A DNA stretch of 21,683 nucleotides from UMGS172 sp045592985 (GCA_045592985.1 JAZNVU010000060.1:1-21683), one strand, 5' to 3'; shown: positions 15,901 through 21,683, numbered from the stretch's first letter. Made by a program: numbers and translations. Notes: generated by a model not told the origin, from the sequence alone.

Positions 15901-18900
15901 ATCAAAATTAATGCCGATTCTTTAGATTCGTCAACAATTAAGGAGTGGATTTTACAAAATGAATACGGACGAGTATCGCAACCGTACGGCTCTATTGAAG
16001 ATTTTTATGGACAAGAAATTTTCAGTAAATACAGGAAACGAGATTTTACATCTTTTCAAGGATATCGAGCCGAAGCAGAAGGAAGCGGTAGCCAAACAAG
16101 CAATACCTTTGGTACAGCAGAGCAAAACCGAGCAGGAAGCACTAAACAGAATACGTCAAATGATGGAGCAGGCTTAAACGAGTCTGCTTTTTCTATGCCC
16201 GAAAATGAGGATGTGCAGTATTCTGTTGGGCTTACCGATACCGAAGAATTTGACACTATTGCTTTTGCAAAAGAACTTATTGCCAAACATGGTGAAAGTA
16301 CTTTAAAACAAAAGAATATTGCAGATATGCTGGATGGTATTTATTACGATGTCCTTAATTCTCAATGGTCTGAGGCTTATGTGGATATTGCTAAGATAGC
16401 AGAGAGCTTTAATAACGTTGATATTTCTGAGATTACAAACAATATTTTAAACAAGGTTTCAAAGGCTCATGAAAAAGCAATTGTTTTCGCAAACGAACAC
16501 GCGGAAAAGATTAAGCAATCGGCAGCAGAACAGGAAAACAAGCGGCTAAAATCGTCTCTGGACGGTGCTAAAGAACGCATCAGAACGCTTGAAGACCAAC
16601 GCAGAGAGGCTGAATCGACTTCTAAAAAGCGTAAGGACAAGGAAAACCCAATAAGCATTGCAAGGCTGAAACCCAATGCCGCTAACACCACACCTTTTAT
16701 TGAACGCCAGACAGGTAATGCCCCCGGCAACAAGCAAAGTAATTTTTATGAAAATATGCAAGGGTCAAGCATTTTTGACGAGCGTTTTAAAGAGGATATG
16801 AAAAATGATGATTACATCAAAACATATAACTCCACCACTAACAAGGAAACACTTAAGAAAGCGGTTAAAGCACTTGAGACAGGTGGACAAAAATATGTTA
16901 CCGAGTGGTTTCAAAAGCCTACTGACGAGGCAAGCCTTTTGGATATTACGGTTGGTCTTTTGCTTATTGACAGATATCAACGTGTTGGTAACACCGAGGG
17001 TGCTATTGCAACGGCTCAAAGAGTTCGCGAAATGGGTACCGCAAGCGGTCAGCAGGTGCAGATTTTTTCTATTATCGGCAGATTTGACCCCAACACCATG
17101 GCGGCTTATGCTCAAAAAGAGTTGAATACCGCTTATGAATTATTGGTAAAAGGTAAAACCAATAAATGGATAGAAGCCAACAAGAAAAAGTTCGAGTTAA
17201 CACCCGACGAAATTGAAGGCATCAGAAGACGAACCTTGCAGGCGGCTATGTTGCCTGAGTGCAGAACAAAGGCAGTTTTATTAGCCGAGATTTGCACAAT
17301 GTTGCAGAACAAAATACCACCTGAATCGGGTCAGTCAATACGTGCCTGGCAGAGAATTGCAATGCTTTTAAACGTTAAAACAAACATCAGAAATATTGTT
17401 GGCAATGCCGGTATGGTGCCGATTTATATTGCTTCAGACTATTTTGGTTCTTTAATCGACAAGGTTGTTGCAAAAAAGACAAATGTCAGAACTACGGGAA
17501 TTTCCGACCCTATAGCCAATGCTTTTAGTAAAGACGGCAAAGAACATTTATCTAAAATGGTTAAAGGGTTCAGCAAAGGCCTTTATGAAAGCTATGACGA
17601 TTTCAAGAGAGGCATACACACCAAGCAGGAAGAACTTAACCGTTATGCCGTGGAAGGTTTTGATGCTTACAGAGCAAAAGGCGATATAAAGCACACGGTA
17701 AAAAAACGCGAAGGTATTGCTCAGGGTGGTAAAAGTTTCAATGAAAATACTGAGTATAAGGTAATAAACGCTATTGCAAAGAAGTTAAATGCACTTGACA
17801 GTTTAACTTCATTTTGCTTAGAGGTTGGTGACCGACCGTTTTTTGAAATGTGGTTTATGAACTCGCTTAACAATCAACTGCGCCTTAATAAGGTTACCGA
17901 GCCGACTGTTGAAATGATTGATATTGCTACGCAGGATGCTTTGCAAAGAACGTGGCAGGATGAGAGCAAAATGGCAAAAATGGTTGCTAATTTGAAAAAG
18001 AGTGCAAATACCTTTCATTTACCGGGCACATCTTACGGTGTAGGAGACTTTATTTTTAAGTTCACCAAAACACCTGCTAATATTGCAAAGGCAATCGTTG
18101 ATTTTTCTCCTATCGGGTTATTCTCCGCCGGTGTAAAGGCTTACGATATGGCAAACGCTATAAAAACAGCGCAGTTCACACCGCAGATGCAGAGAGATTT
18201 TGTCAAAACTGCAAGTAACGCTATAACAGGTACGCTTGTTTATGCTTTGGTGATTGTCGGCGCTTCCCTTGGCTTTGTTAAACTTTCGGGAGCAGGTGAC
18301 GATGATAAGGATGCTGCTAATTTTGAAAAATATATTGTAGGAATACCACCGTATTCAATAGAAATGTTTGGCACCAACGTCACGTATGATTGGTTTCAAC
18401 CGTTTGGCTCGACGTTAGCGATTTCTGCCGCATATATGGAAAATCGAAACGACCCCGAAACATCGTGGGATAAAGATATTTTAGATGCGTTTGTGTCGGC
18501 AGGTACCGTTTTTACCGAACAATCATTCTTAAAAAGCCTTAACGAATTTTTCAAAGCGGTTGAGGCTGACGGTAATATATTCATGGGTCTTCTCGACATG
18601 GCAATTTCCGACCCTTCGGTGAATATACCAACATTGTTTTCGCAGGTTGGCAGTTTCTTGGATGAAGACCGTCGTTCGACTTATGACGCAACTTCGGATT
18701 TCAAGACAATGATAAATGGCCTTATGTCTAAGTTGCCCGGTGTGAGAAAACTGTTGCCTGAGCAGATAAACGTGCTGGGTGAAGACGTCGAAAACAACCA
18801 ATATTTAGACCCTTGGAGAGCCTTCGTTTCCCCGTATAACGAATATCCCGAAAGTTCGGGCGAGGTTGCCAACAAGATTTATGAGCTATATAAATCCACA

Positions 18901-19347
18901 GGTGACAAAACTGTTATACCGAGAGTTGCACCGAACTACATAACGGTAAAAGGCAAGAAATATAGATTTGATACCGAGGAAAAGTCAAATTACCAACGCA
19001 AAATCGGTACCGCAAGTGCTGAAATGCTTGACATTTTGTTTAACTCAGATTTTGCCGACGAACTTACCGAAAAGCAAATGATTGAAGTAGTCAATAAAAT
19101 TTATGATTATTCAACAAAGTTGGCTAAAATTAAGGTGGTATCGGAAGATTATGATTATGACCTTTTGTCTGATATGGTGGGGTTGGATAAAAGGGATAAG
19201 CCAATTTTGACGGAAAAAAAGTACAACACTCTTACGGAAGATGCGAAGTTGTATATAATTCAGGATTATATGCTATCAAAAGCAGAGTTGAAGTTCAAAA
19301 CCCAAGAGGATGCTGTAAAATACTTTGTCAAGCAGGTTCGCAATTAA
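9934..19347 (+). CDS. giant modular ejected polyvalent protein, three zincin motifs
   Basis: One uninterrupted ORF of 3137 residues with a good SD (AGGAGG, 9922-9927 region). Order seen: helical N-terminus (1-490); Gly/Ala-rich hydrophobic region (about 496-665); low-complexity linker (about 820-905); zincin 1, HEIVHVKE (978-985); zincin 2, HELTHFAE (1217-1224) with downstream E1286; a nuclease-like region (about 1380-1565) resembling polyvalent LPD3/PBECR-type domains; zincin 3, HEIQH (1741-1745) with GEIEA (about 1868-1872), resembling LPD23; an unrecognised domain (about 1912-2038); a coiled coil (about 2189-2240); and a long C-terminal module resembling LPD38, with a hydrophobic stretch near 2760-2785. 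Short [YF]S[MF] linkers mark the junctions. Family labels are recalled from published polyvalent-protein classes, not searched. Likely role: injected with DNA to cross the envelope and act on host targets. Confidence 0.8.
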   Translation: MSRIDDIIKRVNENGTEKKKTRVESIIEKVSKGGINTGVDERYINTFLSDANTYFSNASNDFKNVGYGNASSLYDNYSSRGNELRSRANTIRAYLNSNKNNIDESTHNDMMSTLDNFDRDSENIYKNFRKSSEYFSKWETEEEYNKVVADAAETERLLSLDTDALSSEIDELRSIYDRRINSGMDEETMTEFGNMLLDKASKAKTDTVYVSMQQLQDGIKLGRYHKVIGSDNSYTDTSGRKVVVGAAPTEAYNFQTGKKEAFNPNLVEQDPLKSADLYGINLGMSNDELLNAINSKTKELNNAKRFQRWQELSSVYDNEDFHEYNGINIEFAEDDTYKFINNIDGYQDNIKSLYLDNATYNTDSGVIYPTSMPSPLKNNYDKLTKKEIGIYNYLYATSGKEVAEEYLDSVAETLNTRRAKELRAEFDTFSEQLLFSVVAGPDQWQSGAEHLFDNSKDYYAPSANQIASGMIKEDLVENHGKGWGTVYDVFNTTSNMLPSILTSTALGVINPALGTASGLAMMGGSTYGNSYAEMVNLGYSKKQASAYATLTAGSEVGLSYLLGGFGKLGGKLTGNAISKFTTKVVSNIDNAFARIAIGSGSKIVGNAIGEFGEEYLQEILTPVFKNIALGTHEDFKLYTPDALYAGFLGALSSTLLEGGGAVIGEISDAKQISSLGKNVIDSGVKDSLVNFGKSLSVDSVAYKIANKVNENTGAYAIGRILQEAGASLSATNMADIQKSLVRKGVSTKDAQTISEWLNKAVMGEEFSAAQISALEDNEVISQTFRDVIFNQKSTVNQRTGQYLDIVNSIEKNRGNKDVKSANAGVDGGGENRYNINRGDNYANEYTERRTTSRGNFETEKAENSGGRSTGKSVRRESKESFLRRLKGNAPSLGGRTRRVVGKGKFMYSFVPVAPDNSNGGRATKYLESLGVKVVFCDGPIEKNDGEKTFTLTTAFTTKDGTVYISSESTLSDIETALHEIVHVKEVLKAEEFYKYESVIKDNLNVSSDTYEALASEIYKAYILDNLTEEERSERWKSEEELDNYIREQIYSIDNGFYEVFVREISAYINQYVATDEQKANRLFSGLFNNWDAVVQASRQFNKDIGADFSESASFMPENESVLPEVSAKGPEADPVADSVFEAKGLQRLTEDQKFIKRVGKAFGREVRFDNLDEWRTDENGKRYLFSPGGKFDKSTGIIYINTSENNSENPISTIFKHELTHFAETAMEKYVLFANEVMKSQAFKDWVYSKGFRSDGDTSAVTAMNTEYIKRWKFKGKDAEHKANLEMVADFVAENLFTKKNGLAKLEKAINELKPKEIKTFKDWILSILAKLKSVFQKRGYNTIDQIEREFVRLCDEAMKAWETKTDGQKENSTEGGEEYSFKGYAEDGKGKYESNFPKGTPKAAKAERILQYIKNVWSKNPIRLKIAENGETRYIEAKFDPTYHAEEGNHTDASKLMGGNRHGTSSEQRVTLDLADDYYQIASESQYNYSKDETGKDNPTHKDVIKWHYFINDIYFAEYGSKDYEPYRVSINVKERADGDYVYSFSAEKQRESNTPRTLHAVVNEGDNSNANVQLSNNRVAQKEPSVNSYSMPENEKYSQDGDIKFSFAGEKAATADKSLLLRAKEMLERGESQKKIRKDTGWFKHHDGKWRFEIDDSKMQVDPTGKINGKTQTKGVKRLADFVKHDDLFRAYPELKDITVVYSLFSGNTSGQYDKYTKTITLDFGLYNDIHELKKVLIHEIQHAIQHIESFTSGSSMEYWQTVLDNTNELYRNFQQITDRNIEILREKMGDDSVQNLYTVANGLSHGLNTEVEELSQNMIKVAKRNGCYKHYEKTLFAVMKLNRLETTLAKYDGRSAKDLYLATAGEIEAIDAMERWDLTEDERRSTPPDTNRDDVVFADDNVSYSMSNYVDTYTEEQYNNFGWVRYNNVLSANEYNTLLSRYADYKHNKDKYPTTRFGEAVIHSTECPDVIMYVKGTITSPEITKTIKINADSLDSSTIKEWILQNEYGRVSQPYGSIEDFYGQEIFSKYRKRDFTSFQGYRAEAEGSGSQTSNTFGTAEQNRAGSTKQNTSNDGAGLNESAFSMPENEDVQYSVGLTDTEEFDTIAFAKELIAKHGESTLKQKNIADMLDGIYYDVLNSQWSEAYVDIAKIAESFNNVDISEITNNILNKVSKAHEKAIVFANEHAEKIKQSAAEQENKRLKSSLDGAKERIRTLEDQRREAESTSKKRKDKENPISIARLKPNAANTTPFIERQTGNAPGNKQSNFYENMQGSSIFDERFKEDMKNDDYIKTYNSTTNKETLKKAVKALETGGQKYVTEWFQKPTDEASLLDITVGLLLIDRYQRVGNTEGAIATAQRVREMGTASGQQVQIFSIIGRFDPNTMAAYAQKELNTAYELLVKGKTNKWIEANKKKFELTPDEIEGIRRRTLQAAMLPECRTKAVLLAEICTMLQNKIPPESGQSIRAWQRIAMLLNVKTNIRNIVGNAGMVPIYIASDYFGSLIDKVVAKKTNVRTTGISDPIANAFSKDGKEHLSKMVKGFSKGLYESYDDFKRGIHTKQEELNRYAVEGFDAYRAKGDIKHTVKKREGIAQGGKSFNENTEYKVINAIAKKLNALDSLTSFCLEVGDRPFFEMWFMNSLNNQLRLNKVTEPTVEMIDIATQDALQRTWQDESKMAKMVANLKKSANTFHLPGTSYGVGDFIFKFTKTPANIAKAIVDFSPIGLFSAGVKAYDMANAIKTAQFTPQMQRDFVKTASNAITGTLVYALVIVGASLGFVKLSGAGDDDKDAANFEKYIVGIPPYSIEMFGTNVTYDWFQPFGSTLAISAAYMENRNDPETSWDKDILDAFVSAGTVFTEQSFLKSLNEFFKAVEADGNIFMGLLDMAISDPSVNIPTLFSQVGSFLDEDRRSTYDATSDFKTMINGLMSKLPGVRKLLPEQINVLGEDVENNQYLDPWRAFVSPYNEYPESSGEVANKIYELYKSTGDKTVIPRVAPNYITVKGKKYRFDTEEKSNYQRKIGTASAEMLDILFNSDFADELTEKQMIEVVNKIYDYSTKLAKIKVVSEDYDYDLLSDMVGLDKRDKPILTEKKYNTLTEDAKLYIIQDYMLSKAELKFKTQEDAVKYFVKQVRN
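12455..12634 (+). CDS. candidate overlapping gene nested in the giant ORF (59 residues)
   Basis: In the +1 frame relative to the giant gene, an ATG at 12455 is preceded by GAGGTGAT (12443-12450), an exact match to the core SD consensus at a usable distance. The product MPMNILSEEQLLEAISKPKK onward is strongly charged and helical, with a Pro-rich turn (KKPRTPEEE) and an amphipathic end (SSEDLREMRRRWEEEH). In the giant frame the same bases give a low-complexity Arg/Ser/Gly/Thr stretch (residues about 841-901) that looks like the out-of-frame shadow. It ends 18 bases before the YSF linker that opens the next module. The function is unknown. An antitoxin-like or immunity-like partner is speculation. 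The pattern could instead be a relic of a gene fused into the ORF. Confidence 0.5.
   Translation: MPMNILSEEQLLEAISKPKKPRTPEEEARVKAFAEKVKNLSSEDLREMRRRWEEEHGEL
13261..13290 (+). repeat. interdomain linker repeat, copy 1
   Basis: These 30 bases encode ESASFMPENE (giant residues 1110-1119) and match 16180-16209 at 28 of 30 positions. The flanks do not match. It marks the junction between the first zincin region and the segment leading to the second. Confidence 0.8.
16007..16177 (+). CDS. second candidate overlapping gene nested in the giant ORF (56 residues)
   Basis: In the +1 frame, ATG 16007 opens a 56-residue product beginning MDKKFSVNTGNEILHLFKD and ending EALNRIRQMMEQA. It has a natural-looking helical pattern. 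An upstream in-frame ATG at 15959 would add 16 residues, which look less protein-like. The ribosome site is weak (GAAG, 15997-16000), so reading may depend on coupling or may not occur. In the giant frame, the corresponding region (residues about 2040-2082) is Ser/Gly/Thr/Gln/Asn-rich and featureless, again as if it were the shadow. It ends 18 bases before the FSMPENE junction (Met codon 16195). No family recognised. It may be an overlapping gene or a fossil of one. Confidence 0.45.
   Translation: MDKKFSVNTGNEILHLFKDIEPKQKEAVAKQAIPLVQQSKTEQEALNRIRQMMEQA
16180..16209 (+). repeat. interdomain linker repeat, copy 2
   Basis: These 30 bases encode ESAFSMPENE (giant residues 2083-2092) and match 13261-13290 at 28 of 30 positions, including ATGCCCGAAAATGAG identical. 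A related, more diverged copy encoding NSYSMPENE lies at about 14698-14724. Such short shared stretches could serve for module exchange by recombination. Confidence 0.8.
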
Positions 19348-19375
19348 AACAAAAGGGACCGCTTATTGCGGTCCC
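19346..19375 (-). terminator. terminator of the minus-strand membrane-protein gene
   Basis: GGGACCGC (19355-19362) and GCGGTCCC (19368-19375) form a perfect 8-bp stem with a TTATT loop. Read on the minus strand it is followed by TTTTGTTTT (19354-19346), a standard intrinsic terminator. The minus-strand stop codon lies in the hairpin. On the + strand the hairpin follows the giant gene's stop but lacks a T-run. Confidence 0.8.
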
Positions 19376-19818
19376 AATAGGGTTACTATCAGCATAAATA
19401 CGATATAGAAAACAATGAATTTTATAGTTTGTATTTTGATTTTGCTCTGTTTTAAGTTATGCTTTAAACCTTTTTTCTTTTTTCCTTTTTCGATTTCGGT
19501 CCAAACTGTGTGTACAGTAATATGAAAAAGAAATCCTATTATAAATGAGGCAAATAAAATAATATTATGCTCAATAAATCTCACAAAAAAAGATTTTTCA
19601 TAAAACTGTTCCCTTATCCAAGAAAAATCATGAAAAACCACCAATATTACAACATATAGAGAAATCGGTGCTAATGAACGATGTAAATTGTCGCTACTTT
19701 CGTTGGCTTTTCCTATTTCTTCAATGTTCTCTTTTAAAAGGCGGTTTTCTTCTTTTAGGTATGTTAGTTCGTCTAAATTATTTTTTGCCCATAAAGACCA
19801 ATTATCTATATTGTGCAT
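19363..19818 (-). CDS. moron-like three-pass membrane protein
   Basis: This is the only minus-strand gene and I do not recognise a family. The start is set at the ATG whose first base is 19818, because GGAG (19831-19828 on the minus strand) lies nine bases before it. An ATG at 19833 has its SD directly abutting. The product has 151 residues: a soluble start (MHNIDNWSLWAKNNLDE), a short coiled coil (TYLKEENRLLKENIEEI), then hydrophobic segments SLYVVILVVF, IILFASFIIGFLFHI and FIVFYIVFMLIVTLLG, with a lysine-rich loop (EKGKKKKGLKHNLKQSK) between the last two. Own promoter and terminator, opposite orientation and lower GC than its neighbours suggest a transferred gene expressed from the prophage. 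Superinfection exclusion would be typical of such proteins, but that is inference. Confidence 0.75.
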   Translation of the reverse strand: MHNIDNWSLWAKNNLDELTYLKEENRLLKENIEEIGKANESSDNLHRSLAPISLYVVILVVFHDFSWIREQFYEKSFFVRFIEHNIILFASFIIGFLFHITVHTVWTEIEKGKKKKGLKHNLKQSKIKIQTIKFIVFYIVFMLIVTLLGPQ

Positions 19819-19843
19819 TATTAACAACTCCATTCCTAAAATT

Positions 19844-19872
19844 AATATACAATGGCAATTTTATATTGTCAA
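19844..19872 (-). promoter_or_regulatory. SigA-type promoter for the minus-strand gene
   Basis: On the minus strand TTGACA (19872-19867) is followed, after exactly 17 bases, by TATATT (19849-19844). The -35 is consensus and the -10 matches 5 of 6. It lies about 26 bases before the chosen start. Nothing like it is visible before the structural genes, so this gene should be expressed by host polymerase without phage activators. Confidence 0.8.
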
Positions 19873-19879
19873 GTTATTC

Positions 19880-19901
19880 AGCACCCCAAGGGTGCTTTTT
19901 T
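19880..19901 (+). terminator. intrinsic terminator, + strand
   Basis: AGCACCC (19880-19886), loop CAA, GGGTGCT (19890-19896), then a run of six T ending at 19901. It should stop + strand transcription arriving from the giant gene, or protect the cassette. It lies before the tail-fibre gene, so fibre expression needs readthrough, antitermination or a local promoter. Confidence 0.8.
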
Positions 19902-19914
19902 AATACACATTTTT

Positions 19915-19935
19915 AAAAATCCCAAGCGATTGGGA
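19915..19935 (-). terminator. hairpin with T-run on the minus strand, before the fibre gene
   Basis: TCCCAA (19920-19925), loop GCGA (GNRA type), TTGGGA (19930-19935). On the minus strand it is followed by TTTTT (19919-19915), so it could stop antisense transcription entering from the right. On the + strand it stands just before the fibre ribosome site (AAAGGAGGT, 19942-19950) and could instead stabilise the mRNA 5' end. Confidence 0.5.
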
Positions 19936-19955
19936 ATCTTTAAAGGAGGTCAAAT

Positions 19956-21683
19956 ATGGCATTAAGAACAATCTCGTATACCGTTAGCAATGCCGAACTC
20001 AGCCCCAGTTCGGCACAGTTTGGCGGTATGCAAAACGAACACAACGCGACAGAAGTCAAGTATACTATTAATGAAGATTTTCTTGAGTCGTTGCAAACAG
20101 AAGGACACAATCTGCTCTATCGAATCGATTTTGATTCACCAGGAGCAGGTTATCAGCCTTCGGAAAATCTTCAACTGTCGGAAAAAAATTCGGTATCAAG
20201 AAAAATTCCCCGCGCTCTTACACAGTACGGCGGCCAGATGCAGACAATTCTCGTTATCTCGTCACTCGATGAAAAAAGTAACGAAGAATTTGAGGTTTTG
20301 TCGCTGCCGAGTGCTGTTCATTTTGCCGCAGTGCAAAAGAGTGATAACAACTTGGCTTCTTCATTATCGGCTTATCAGGCACACATCGAAGAACTTGTGC
20401 AAGCACCGGAAGACCTTCTTCGAGATATAGAGGAACGTCTTCTCAATGGTGAGTTCGATGGTGATAAGGGCGATAAGGGTGATAAGGGTGATAAGGGCGA
20501 TAAGGGTGACAAGGGTGACAAGGGTGAGGTTAGTTTATCTTACATGCACCAAAACGTTGCAAATGGGTTGAAAACATCGGCTTCGGGTGAAACACTAACA
20601 TTGACAGATGCCTCACCTCTTGCTCACAATGTTGACGTCAAGGTGTCACCTGTCGAAATATCAGGTAGAGGTTTGTGGCATGATACCGACAAAGACAAGC
20701 AAAAACCTCTTAATATCGGTGGAGTTTTAAAATGCGACATTGTGTCAAATGAAGGTGTAAAAAAAGAAACACCTATTTGCATAATGACATCAGACGGTAA
20801 AGTTCACAAAGTGGACACTTCCGAAGTTGTGGGAGTTTATGCAAGGCACATTATACATTACAATTGCGTTATTGAGGGTGAAACTCTAACAGTTAGTGGT
20901 TATATCACAAATTATAGTACAGGTGAGAAAATCACCGATATAAATCAAGAGTTTGAAGTTAATAAAAACTCGGTTATAACCGGTGTTGCAGTAGATGTTA
21001 CAGACGATGACGGGTACTCTCCTGCACCAGGTAATATTTTCATAGTAACAAGATATATTACGGTCTACAAAGTCGGTAAAAATCTTTTTAATGCGCCTTG
21101 TGTCGGGGAGATTTCGGCAGACGATTTTGAAATTAAGTACCTTTATGACGAAGATTGCATTTTAATTAACGGTACTGCGCCGGAAAAAGCCGATTACGGT
21201 TTTGTTTGCAACGTGCCTATTAAACCAAACAAGACCTATTATGCCAAAACAATACCTATTAGTGGAAGTGTTACGGGTGCAAGCAGTAAGTTTTGTGCGT
21301 TCGGCGTTTATGACGGCAGTGCACAAAACTCGGTCAAATATTGTCAGGTGAATTTCGGTAATTCGGTCACCAATGGTTATTTTGACTCAGGTACCGACAA
21401 GTTGACTGTGCCGTCGTTCTGGTTTTACTTTACTGCAGGAACGGTATTTGAAAACTACAAGGTGCGAATCCAACTCGGAGAAGACAGTCATGCCGAATAT
21501 GAAAGGTTTGCTGAACCCGAAATTAAAACACCTTCTTCCGATGGTACTTTGACGGTTACGAGTGCTTATCCCACAACACATATCTATACCAACACAAGCG
21601 GTGTCATGATTGAGGCTGAATACAACCGTGATATCAACAAGGCTTATGCTGAATTAATCAATAAAACAGAAAGTGCGCTGACC
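19956..21683 (+). CDS. tail fibre / receptor-binding protein, C-terminus outside window
   Basis: The frame is open for 576 codons to the last base, so the gene is incomplete here. ATG 19956 follows a perfect SD (AAAGGAGGT). Domains: an N-terminal strand-rich part (1-140; MALRTISYTVSNAELSPSSA) resembling BppU-type baseplate or fibre N-domains of Firmicutes phages; a helical stretch (about 140-166; AYQAHIEELVQAPEDLLRDI); seven Gly-Asp-Lys triplets (169-189), a collagen-like trimer stalk; then beta-rich binding domains, including KNLF (375-378) and a carbohydrate-binding-like segment ending in ENYKVRIQLGEDSHAEYERF (about 499-518), a pattern common in phage minor tail proteins. It probably recognises the cell surface as a trimer. 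The gene is separated from the giant gene by the minus-strand cassette. Confidence 0.8.
   Translation, partial: MALRTISYTVSNAELSPSSAQFGGMQNEHNATEVKYTINEDFLESLQTEGHNLLYRIDFDSPGAGYQPSENLQLSEKNSVSRKIPRALTQYGGQMQTILVISSLDEKSNEEFEVLSLPSAVHFAAVQKSDNNLASSLSAYQAHIEELVQAPEDLLRDIEERLLNGEFDGDKGDKGDKGDKGDKGDKGDKGEVSLSYMHQNVANGLKTSASGETLTLTDASPLAHNVDVKVSPVEISGRGLWHDTDKDKQKPLNIGGVLKCDIVSNEGVKKETPICIMTSDGKVHKVDTSEVVGVYARHIIHYNCVIEGETLTVSGYITNYSTGEKITDINQEFEVNKNSVITGVAVDVTDDDGYSPAPGNIFIVTRYITVYKVGKNLFNAPCVGEISADDFEIKYLYDEDCILINGTAPEKADYGFVCNVPIKPNKTYYAKTIPISGSVTGASSKFCAFGVYDGSAQNSVKYCQVNFGNSVTNGYFDSGTDKLTVPSFWFYFTAGTVFENYKVRIQLGEDSHAEYERFAEPEIKTPSSDGTLTVTSAYPTTHIYTNTSGVMIEAEYNRDINKAYAELINKTESALT
20460..20522 (+). 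repeat. 9-bp tandem repeat encoding Gly-Asp-Lys x7
   Basis: Seven copies of a 9-base unit (GGTGATAAG with C/T changes at the wobble positions), followed by GGTGAG. Each copy encodes Gly-Asp-Lys. Copy-number change by slippage would keep the frame and alter stalk length. Confidence 0.9.

Noticed and set aside
9934..19347. Possibility that the giant ORF is really several genes joined by assembly error
   Set aside because: The frame is unbroken over 9.4 kb, no internal stop or SD-plus-start pair is seen in the giant frame at junctions, and giant proteins in this position are known in short-tailed phages. The nested ORFs show past fusion is possible but do not break the present frame.
19990..20430. 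146-codon ORF overlapping the tail-fibre start
   Set aside because: It is an out-of-frame shadow of the fibre gene, has no ribosome site, and its product is Arg/Lys/Leu-rich without order.
20460..20522. CRISPR-like array
   Set aside because: The repeats are contiguous 9-base coding units without spacers.
20530..21683. Diversity-generating variable region in the fibre
   Set aside because: No second near-copy with adenine-specific differences and no reverse transcriptase are present in the window; the fibre's end is outside it.

Overview
This window is the late structural half of a tailed-phage genome or prophage, in the order regulator, packaging, head, portal/neck, ejection proteins, tail fibre. 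The host is probably a low-to-mid-GC Firmicute, most likely a gut Clostridia relative. The reasons are strong AGGAGG-type Shine-Dalgarno (SD) sites before most genes, an ArpU/DUF1492-like regulator at the left edge, and a BppU-like fibre N-terminus with a Gly-Asp-Lys tract. All genes except one lie on the + strand. I see no integrase, repressor, replication or lysis gene, so lysogeny is inferred only from the regulator type and from a self-contained accessory gene.

Layout: 2-352 is the 3' end of the ArpU-like regulator. 353-738 is non-coding and holds a dyad plus a -10-like box (373-410) and a G/C-rich, hairpin-rich stretch (421-720). 739-2392 encodes the small and large terminase subunits. 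2380-2619 is a small membrane protein with an unclear start. 2671-4341 encodes scaffold and major capsid protein, followed by a terminator-like hairpin. 4395-6704 encodes a small basic protein, a P22-type portal and a head-tail adaptor. 6717-8948 is a large tail-nozzle/stabilisation-like protein. 8950-9909 is a coiled-coil ejection protein. 9934-19347 is one continuous ORF of 3137 residues. There is no tape measure, major tail protein or tail-assembly chaperone pair between portal and fibre, so a short-tailed (podovirus-like) virion is the best reading.

The giant protein is the most unusual object. It sits where N4- or T7-like phages encode their large ejected internal protein. It carries three separate HExxH zinc-protease-like motifs (residues 978, 1217 and 1741), a region resembling phage polyvalent nuclease domains (about 1380-1565), an unrecognised domain (about 1912-2038), and a long conserved-looking C-terminal module with hydrophobic stretches. 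Domains are separated by repeated short linkers of the form [YF]-S-[MF], often followed by PENE. Two of these linkers are 28/30 identical in DNA although 2.9 kb apart. Immediately before two of the module junctions, a short, protein-like ORF lies inside the giant gene in a different frame (12455-12634 and 16007-16177). The first has an excellent SD. Taken together this looks like a modular effector delivered with the genome, with small overlapping genes tucked into module ends. That is the best candidate here for an undescribed system.

Between the giant gene and the fibre is a minus-strand cassette (19346-19901). It has a near-consensus SigA promoter, a three-pass membrane protein gene and its own terminator, and it is insulated on both sides by hairpins. 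This is the architecture of a prophage-expressed moron. The tail fibre (19956 onward) runs off the right edge.
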